Positions 6,601-11,024 of a stretch of 11,024 nt of DNA are shown here, in pieces. Source of the DNA: UBA4582 sp047630175 (GTDB taxonomy: Bacteria; Pseudomonadota; Gammaproteobacteria; Pseudomonadales; Azotimanducaceae); the NCBI GenBank assembly GCA_047630175.1, contig JBLHVI010000100.1:1-11024 (forward strand), written 5' to 3'. Within the stretch, counting starts at the first letter, position 1. Every line of letters starts with the position of its first letter. The translations under genes and the position numbers were made by a program. Under the pieces are notes generated by a model. That model had not been told where the DNA came from and did no database searches. It was given only the letters and a program-made list of their open reading frames with translations.

Positions 6601-7503
6601 TTGGTGCCATTGAACATTCCCCTAAACAAACAGCAATTTGGTGAAGTCGGCCAGCAACTCGGCCTGAAAGTCATCAATCTGTTAGCAAGACTCGGACACT
6701 ACCGACTGCAGCGGGGCATTGCTTACGGCGAACGGCAACGTCAGCGCCTAGATTACTACCAACATAGCCGCACCTTTGTAGGTGCAAGTGAACCGCTGCC
6801 GCCGTTAGTGCTTTTTTTTTATGGCGGTGGTTGGCGCAGTGGTGCAAGGCAAGACTATCGCTTCGTCGCAGATACGCTATGCCGGCTTGGTTGTGATGTC
6901 GTGGTGTCAGATTATCGTCTGTATCCTGAGGTTCGGTTTGATCAGATGATGCAAGATGTTGCGTCTGCCGGGCGCTGGGTCGCCGACAATACACCGCAGC
7001 AACAACCGGTATTTATTATGGGGCATTCGGCTGGGGCGCAGCTAGGTGCGCTGTTATGCTTGAATGAACGTTATCAGACTGACACAGGTGATCTCGCCGC
7101 TCGGCTTAAGGGTTTTGTTGGTCTAGCGGGCCCTTATGATTTCTACCCGTTTACGGAAGATGACCACTGGGATTTGTTCGGTCCAGAGCAAGATTATCCC
7201 TTATCGCAGGCGGTCAATTTTGTGCGCGCTGATGCCCCGCCCTTGTATCTGTTGCATGGTGGACAGGATACGCGGGTTAGGCGCGGTCACTCCAAGAGTT
7301 TGATGGAGAAAGCCCGCACAGCTGGCGGTCAGGCGAGTCGTGAAGTCTATGAAAATTTAGGTCACGCCGATATCATCGTAGCGTTTTCGGCCTTACATCG
7401 GTCTAACAGCTCTGTAGTGCGAGACATCGCGGAGTTCATTCTTGATCCGGTGGAGGTGGTCAAACGCGCAAATAATAAAAACAATTTAGGAGAGGCAAAA
7501 TGA
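6601..7503 (+). CDS. Alpha/beta hydrolase (carboxylesterase, HSL/BD-FAE-like)
   Basis: A 300-residue protein if the TTG at 6601 is used. GTG at 6604 is equally possible, since neither has a good Shine-Dalgarno and an in-frame stop lies at 6565-6567. No signal peptide is visible, so it is probably cytoplasmic. The fold signature is clear. FFYGGGW (72-78) is the oxyanion-hole motif with Tyr for the usual His of HGGG. GHSAG (141-145) has nucleophile S143, GGQDTRV (220-226) gives acid D223, and LGHAD (253-257) gives base H255. SDYRLYPE (103-110) is also typical of hormone-sensitive-lipase-like and kynurenine-formamidase-like esterases. The substrate is unknown; short acyl esters or an arylformamide-type amide are possible. 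A run of nine T residues (6812-6820) sits just before the oxyanion motif. The stop overlaps the crotonase ATG by 4 bases (ATGA), so the two form an operon. Confidence 0.9.
   Translation: MVPLNIPLNKQQFGEVGQQLGLKVINLLARLGHYRLQRGIAYGERQRQRLDYYQHSRTFVGASEPLPPLVLFFYGGGWRSGARQDYRFVADTLCRLGCDVVVSDYRLYPEVRFDQMMQDVASAGRWVADNTPQQQPVFIMGHSAGAQLGALLCLNERYQTDTGDLAARLKGFVGLAGPYDFYPFTEDDHWDLFGPEQDYPLSQAVNFVRADAPPLYLLHGGQDTRVRRGHSKSLMEKARTAGGQASREVYENLGHADIIVAFSALHRSNSSVVRDIAEFILDPVEVVKRANNKNNLGEAK
7488..7495 (+). promoter_or_regulatory. Strong ribosome-binding site for the crotonase
   Basis: AGGAGAGG lies inside the last codons of the hydrolase gene, with the core AGGAG seven bases before the ATG at 7500. 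With the ATGA stop-start overlap it indicates coupled translation. Confidence 0.8.
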
Positions 7504-8312
7504 CACCATCAAGCACGCAAGACTTGCTCGTCGAACAACGTGGTCAGATCACTATTATCACACTCAATCGGCCAGACCGGCTTAATGCTATCAGCCGCAC
7601 GATGCTTAGTGAGCTGTCGGTCAAGATGGTCGAGGCTAACAAGGATCCTGAGGTTCGCTGTATTATATTGACCGGTGCCGGTAAGGGTTTTTGTGCCGGG
7701 CTTGATCTGGTGGATGTTGGGCAGGGTGGCATTGGTAGTGGCGACAGCAAAGGTAGCAATCGTCCGCGGCAACTGTTTGACCTGCGTGATGCGCCGGTTA
7801 ATGTTATGTGGAATATTGACACGCCGGTTATTTGCGCCCTCAACGGCGCGGCTGCAGGATACGGGATGGATATCGCGCTGCTGTGTGACATGCGTATTGC
7901 GGGTGAGTCGGCAAAGATGGCGGCGGTGACGGCCAAGCGCAACGTTGTGCCCGAGAGCGGTGGCACGTGGTTACTGCCACGCCTGATCGGCTGGGCCAAA
8001 GCAGCTGAGCTATATTACCGAGGTCGTGTGGTGGGCGCGCAAGAATGTCTTGAAATTGGTTTGGTGAACACGGTTGTGGCAGACGACAAAGTTATGGAGA
8101 CCGCCTTAGAATGGGCCCAAGACGTGGCAGATAACGCACCATTAGCCGTCCAAACTACCAAGCGCATGATGCGCATGGGCCTAGAGCAGTCCTACGATAC
8201 GTCTGTAGATCAGTTGATGATGCACCTAGGCGGTATGTTCGACAGCGAGGACTTTAAGGAGGGCGTACAGGCTTTTCTCGAGCGTCGTAAGCCAATATTC
8301 ACCGGGCGTTAG
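7500..8312 (+). CDS. Enoyl-CoA hydratase/isomerase (crotonase) family protein
   Basis: A 270-residue protein of normal crotonase length. LNRPDRLNAIS (22-32) is the CoA-side N-terminal motif. GAGKGFCAGLDL (59-70) and LNGAAAGYGMDIALLCDMRI (114-133) carry the two oxyanion-hole backbone positions (near G67 and G120). VVPESGGTWLLPRLIG (149-164) and AEL (169-171) follow. Aligned to rat mitochondrial crotonase, the Glu144 position is T144 here. The Glu164 position is kept as E170, and an extra glutamate, E152, sits where isomerases of the Eci type carry theirs. The pattern favours an isomerase or an uncharacterised EchA-type role over a standard beta-oxidation hydratase. The tail NAPLAVQTTKRMM (212-224) is typical. 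It is translationally coupled to the upstream alpha/beta hydrolase, suggesting the two act on one acyl substrate. Its stop overlaps the patatin stop by 4 bases in convergent orientation. Confidence 0.92.
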   Translation: MTPSSTQDLLVEQRGQITIITLNRPDRLNAISRTMLSELSVKMVEANKDPEVRCIILTGAGKGFCAGLDLVDVGQGGIGSGDSKGSNRPRQLFDLRDAPVNVMWNIDTPVICALNGAAAGYGMDIALLCDMRIAGESAKMAAVTAKRNVVPESGGTWLLPRLIGWAKAAELYYRGRVVGAQECLEIGLVNTVVADDKVMETALEWAQDVADNAPLAVQTTKRMMRMGLEQSYDTSVDQLMMHLGGMFDSEDFKEGVQAFLERRKPIFTGR

Positions 8313-9457
8313 AGAGCCCCATCCAAGAACGTTATGATCTCATGTTCGCGTTCCATAGCGTCAGCATAGCCGGCTGCCATCAATTCTTTGCAAAAGGCTG
8401 ACTCGAATAGCAGATAGCTGGCCATGCTGGCACCACCGCCGGCGCGCGTCGCACCAATGGTTTTAAAGAATGTGCGCATCGATACAGGAAGATCACCGAT
8501 GTGATTGGCGGCGATATCATCAAATCGAATCGACGGCGTGATTGTCAGCACTTCAACGGGGCGAATGCGGACATTCTCTTGCTGCTCGGATGAGAGATAG
8601 GCGCTAATTAAGTTGAAGCGTTCGAGCATCTCTAGGTCTTCATCCATGGCATCGATAAATGACGAGTTGAGCAGGTGTCCTGCGATCTGAGCAAATGACG
8701 GCGGCGATGTGTCGGGCTGGCTTGTTTCTGGCTGCTCCTGAGCATTATGACTTACCCCGATCACAAACAGGCGGTCGGCGCCTAGATGGAGAGCGGTGCT
8801 TAACGGGGCGCTCTGGCGGATCGCGCCGTCACCAAAGTACTCGCCTTGAATATTCACTGCCGGAAAGATAGCGGGTAGTGCCGATGACGCCATTAGATGA
8901 TCATGGTTGAGGACAGTGCGAAAACCGACGCGCTGGTTTCTGCGCCAACTGTCGACGGCGTTAGCACCTTGATAAAAGCTGACGTTCTTACCCGAATCGT
9001 AGGCCAAGGCAGTAATGCTTAGTGCTGTTAGATCGCCCTGTGCCAATCGCTCAGGTAGCTTGCTGAAATCTATCTGGGACTCAAGCAATTCGCGCAGGGG
9101 CGAATTGTCGAGGAGGGCTTTGGGTTTACCCGCAATTTTTCCCTCATGAAAAAAAGATGCAAAAATACGTAGCGTTGATTTGAGTAGCTGAAAGAACCCA
9201 ACTTTATGGATTTTGCGTGAGTCAATATTTGACCAGAGATGCTCGAGTCTCGTGATTGCGTGTCCATAGTGGTCGCTTTCGCAGGCCAACACGCAGGCAT
9301 TGATCGCGCCAGCAGACGTGCCGCAGACTATATCAAAAGGATTGTGGCTGCCCTGTGGCTGCAAGTGCGCAATGGCCTTGAGTACCCCGACTTGGTAAGC
9401 GCCGCGGGCACCGCCGCCGGATAGGATGAGCGCCGTTTTCGAATTGTTGGAGGACAT
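8309..9457 (-). CDS. Patatin-like phospholipase / acyl hydrolase
   Basis: A 382-residue protein. The N-terminus ALILSGGGARGAYQVGVL (9-26) holds the Gly-rich oxyanion loop GGGARG (14-19). CGTSAGAINA (45-54) is the nucleophile elbow with S48, and YFGDGAIRQSAPLSTAL (207-223) contains the DGA motif with D210, completing the Ser-Asp dyad. All key residues are present, so an active lipid acyl hydrolase is likely. The protein has no signal peptide, no POTRA or barrel (unlike PlpD-type proteins) and no cyclic-nucleotide domain. The C-terminal 130 or so residues are helical and unassigned; a Ser/Pro-rich stretch lies near 242-255. The ATG at 9457 is the only sensible start: the glycine loop is then 14 residues in, as is usual. 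Its upstream AGGA is about 18 bases off, so the ribosome-binding site is weak. It is divergent from the methyltransferase gene. Confidence 0.93.
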   Translation of the reverse strand: MSSNNSKTALILSGGGARGAYQVGVLKAIAHLQPQGSHNPFDIVCGTSAGAINACVLACESDHYGHAITRLEHLWSNIDSRKIHKVGFFQLLKSTLRIFASFFHEGKIAGKPKALLDNSPLRELLESQIDFSKLPERLAQGDLTALSITALAYDSGKNVSFYQGANAVDSWRRNQRVGFRTVLNHDHLMASSALPAIFPAVNIQGEYFGDGAIRQSAPLSTALHLGADRLFVIGVSHNAQEQPETSQPDTSPPSFAQIAGHLLNSSFIDAMDEDLEMLERFNLISAYLSSEQQENVRIRPVEVLTITPSIRFDDIAANHIGDLPVSMRTFFKTIGATRAGGGASMASYLLFESAFCKELMAAGYADAMEREHEIITFLDGAL

Positions 9458-9464
9458 CAGGGTT

Positions 9465-9470
9465 TATAAT
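9465..9470 (+). promoter_or_regulatory. Candidate -10 box for the methyltransferase gene
   Basis: A perfect TATAAT hexamer lies 8 bases outside the divergent patatin start. The best -35-like element, TTGTTG at 9444-9449, is only 15 bases away, which is short. The complementary strand is also AT-rich (ATATATTATAAA), so promoters for both genes may overlap here. Confidence 0.35.
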
Positions 9471-9616
9471 ATATCCTAAGAAAGATACCAGTAAGGTAGC
9501 GGCAATTTGCCTTGGCGACAAGTAGCAGGCATTATCGCCGCCGGCACACACAGGAGTGGGCAGTTGAAACACAATCAGACAGTCATCGTCACAGCGCGTC
9601 GCAGCGCACCCCAAGT

Positions 9617-9620
9617 GAGG
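9617..9620 (+). promoter_or_regulatory. Ribosome-binding site favouring the 9629 start
   Basis: GAGG ends eight bases before the GTG at 9629 (a second GTG follows at 9632). The longer in-frame TTG start at 9512 has no purine-rich site at normal distance. Confidence 0.55.
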
Positions 9621-9628
9621 ACGCGACA

Positions 9629-10981
9629 GTGGTGAAATATGCCAGCGCAAGATTCGACAAGGCAGTAGAACTACTCACACAAGTCCTCACTGCGCCAGGC
9701 GCTGCTGACGGTGTCATTGACCGTTATTTCAAAGCCCATCGTAACATGGGCTCAACGGACCGACGCTTCGCTGCAGCCACGGTTTATGGTTGCTTGCGAC
9801 ATCGTCGTGAACTAATGGCGATCGCCAGCGAAGTGATCAAAGCGCCATGGTCAATTGATGATTCTGCCATGCTAGTGGGTATGTTTCTGCTGCGTTACGA
9901 GGGATGGACCGCGGACGTATTCACGCCGACTGTGTTTGCCGATATTGTCAACAACAAGCCTGAAGCCATCAACAACAGCGGGAGAAATTTGCTCAGTCAA
10001 GGCGATCTATTGCTGCAGTTTGATACTCGGAAGCTCTCTGCGGCAGAGCATTTGAGCCTGCCAGACTGGCTGTATCAAGCCTTGAACCGTCAGCTGTCTG
10101 ACGTTGAGATTATTGATTTAGTGACGTCACTCAATCAACCAGCAACGGTTGATTTGCGCGTTAATCTGCGTCACGGATCAGTTGAGCAGTTAGGGCGGGC
10201 GCTGCTGGCTGAAGATATTGAGACCATGCCGACGTCTATTTCTGTCTGCGGTTTGCGTCGTGCCACCCGGGGACCACTGCAGAATACACGGGCTTTCAAA
10301 CAGGGGGGCTTTGAGTTCCAAGATGAGGGTAGTCAGCTGATTAGTTGGTTGTTACAACCACAGCCGGACGAGTTTATCGTTGATTATTGTGCCGGTGCCG
10401 GGGGTAAAACCTTGCATCTTGCTGACAGCATGAATAACAGAGGAACGATACTCGCGTGTGACATTGCGCCACGTCGACTGGCGCAGCTGAAGCCGCGGCT
10501 TGTACGCGCGGGTATCCGCAATGTCGTGAGTCAAGTATTGCTGCCTGATGGCGCGGCGCTTGAGGTTTATCAGCGTACCGCGGACGGGGTGTTGGTCGAC
10601 GCGCCATGTTCCGGGACCGGCACCCTGCGACGGTCGCCAGATTTGCGCTGGCGGGATATTGATTTAGTTACGATGCAACAACAGCAATTGGAGATTCTCA
10701 TCGAAGCCAGTGAACTGGTCAAGCCGGGGGGCCGATTGGTGTATGCCACTTGTTCGCTGCTGGAAGAAGAGAATCAAGTGGTGGTTGCTCAGTTCCTCGC
10801 CCGTGACGCGCGATTCGCAATTGACCCATTGCCGAGAGTTAATGACGATGCGACCCAAGCAGCGCTGGTTGGCGTTGACCCAGCGCTGCTAGATAGCCTA
10901 TGCCAGTCAGGAATACTGCAACTATGGCCACATCAGCATGGCACAGACGGTTTTTTTGCCCAGCGCCTGCGGCGTATTTGA
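9629..10981 (+). CDS. RsmB/NOP-family rRNA (cytosine-5)-methyltransferase
   Basis: A 450-residue protein from GTG 9629. The frame extends to TTG 9512, but those 39 extra codons encode a low-complexity Arg/His/Ser/Thr stretch and lack a ribosome-binding site. Residues about 5-140 are a helical NusB-like RNA-binding domain, including VIDRYFKAHRNMGSTDRRF (29-47). The Rossmann methyltransferase domain starts near 235. DYCAGAGGK (252-260) is the SAM-binding motif I, and ACDIAPRRL (276-284) follows. DAPCSGTGTLRRSPD (324-338) is motif IV with C327, and YATCSLLEEEN (372-382) is motif VI with C375. Both cysteines of RNA m5C methyltransferases are present: the motif VI Cys as nucleophile, the motif IV Cys for product release. 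The expected target is 16S rRNA, as for RsmB (C967), but the def-fmt neighbourhood typical of rsmB is absent, so a paralogue with another RNA target is possible. The last codons and stop form the first copy of an 18-bp tandem repeat. Confidence 0.92.
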   Translation: MVKYASARFDKAVELLTQVLTAPGAADGVIDRYFKAHRNMGSTDRRFAAATVYGCLRHRRELMAIASEVIKAPWSIDDSAMLVGMFLLRYEGWTADVFTPTVFADIVNNKPEAINNSGRNLLSQGDLLLQFDTRKLSAAEHLSLPDWLYQALNRQLSDVEIIDLVTSLNQPATVDLRVNLRHGSVEQLGRALLAEDIETMPTSISVCGLRRATRGPLQNTRAFKQGGFEFQDEGSQLISWLLQPQPDEFIVDYCAGAGGKTLHLADSMNNRGTILACDIAPRRLAQLKPRLVRAGIRNVVSQVLLPDGAALEVYQRTADGVLVDAPCSGTGTLRRSPDLRWRDIDLVTMQQQQLEILIEASELVKPGGRLVYATCSLLEEENQVVVAQFLARDARFAIDPLPRVNDDATQAALVGVDPALLDSLCQSGILQLWPHQHGTDGFFAQRLRRI

Positions 10982-11024
10982 GGCCTGCGGCGTATTTGAG
11001 GCCTGCGGCGTATTTGAGGCCTGC
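10965..11024. repeat. 18-bp tandem repeat, at least 3.3 copies, cut by window end
   Basis: Exact copies of GCCTGCGGCGTATTTGAG lie at 10965-10982, 10983-11000 and 11001-11018, with the first six bases of a fourth up to the edge. The first copy encodes the last residues (LRRI) and stop of the methyltransferase, so the rest are duplications of a gene end. Each copy contributes the palindrome AGGCCT at its junction. The array may be biological or an assembly artefact at a contig end. Confidence 0.95.

Noticed and set aside
3505..8312. GST, ChaC, DUF5916, hydrolase and crotonase read as one degradation island
   Set aside because: The genes alternate in direction, form at least three transcription units, and share no single identifiable substrate; a unified system would be over-interpretation.
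8309..9457. Patatin as an anti-phage effector (CapV/CBASS-like)
   Set aside because: No cyclic-nucleotide synthase, sensor or other defence gene is nearby. The protein looks like an ordinary bacterial patatin next to housekeeping genes.
9512..9628. N-terminal extension of the methyltransferase from TTG 9512
   Set aside because: The 39 residues are Arg/His/Ser/Thr-rich low complexity with no ribosome-binding site, while GTG 9629 has GAGG at good spacing. Kept as a possibility because TATAAT at 9465 would also suit it.

Overview
The window looks like a chromosomal segment of a free-living Gram-negative bacterium, most likely a marine-type gammaproteobacterium. This is inferred from an OprB-type porin and a DUF5916 outer-membrane barrel protein (both imply an outer membrane), glutathione enzymes (GST and ChaC), roughly 50% GC, and genes packed tightly in alternating directions. 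I see no rRNA, tRNA, transposase, integrase, CRISPR array or phage gene. The taxonomic placement is an inference; no marker gene here fixes it.

Layout. At the left edge (1-516, minus) is the N-terminal part of an STT3/PglB/AglB-like GT-C oligosaccharyltransferase, cut by the window boundary. A 321-base divergent gap with short repeats separates it from an OprB-like carbohydrate porin (838-1908, plus). Facing the porin is a carboxymuconolactone decarboxylase (CMD)-family protein without the redox CxxC (1940-2485, minus). It is divergent from a long glutathione S-transferase with a C-terminal extension (2577-3512, plus). The GST stop overlaps by 8 bases the stop of a ChaC-type gamma-glutamylcyclotransferase (3505-4044, minus). 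ChaC is the downstream partner, 4 bases away, of a secreted CBM9/DUF5916 outer-membrane protein (4049-6457, minus). After a 143-base divergent control region with phased GTTAA motifs comes a two-gene plus-strand operon: an alpha/beta hydrolase (6601-7503) overlapping by 4 bases a crotonase-family enzyme (7500-8312). A patatin-like phospholipase (8309-9457, minus) converges on it with a 4-base stop overlap. Last is an RsmB/NOP-family rRNA cytosine-5 methyltransferase (9629-10981, plus), whose final codons begin an 18-bp tandem repeat running to the window edge.

How the genes may work together. Two enzymes act on glutathione: GST conjugates or uses it, ChaC degrades it. They sit tail to tail, so they could affect each other through antisense transcription, but nothing shows a shared pathway. 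The hydrolase and crotonase are translationally coupled and plausibly handle one ester or acyl-CoA substrate. With the patatin, the right half has a lipid/acyl flavour. The outer-membrane proteins (porin, DUF5916) and the membrane STT3-like enzyme add a cell-envelope theme.

I did not find a convincing undescribed multi-gene system. The points most worth following are the truncated STT3-like enzyme with a D-x-H motif, the phased motif array at 6523-6568, the extended GST, the crotonase with altered catalytic residues, and the terminal tandem repeat. Several start codons were moved from the longest possible frame using ribosome-binding-site evidence, as explained in each entry.
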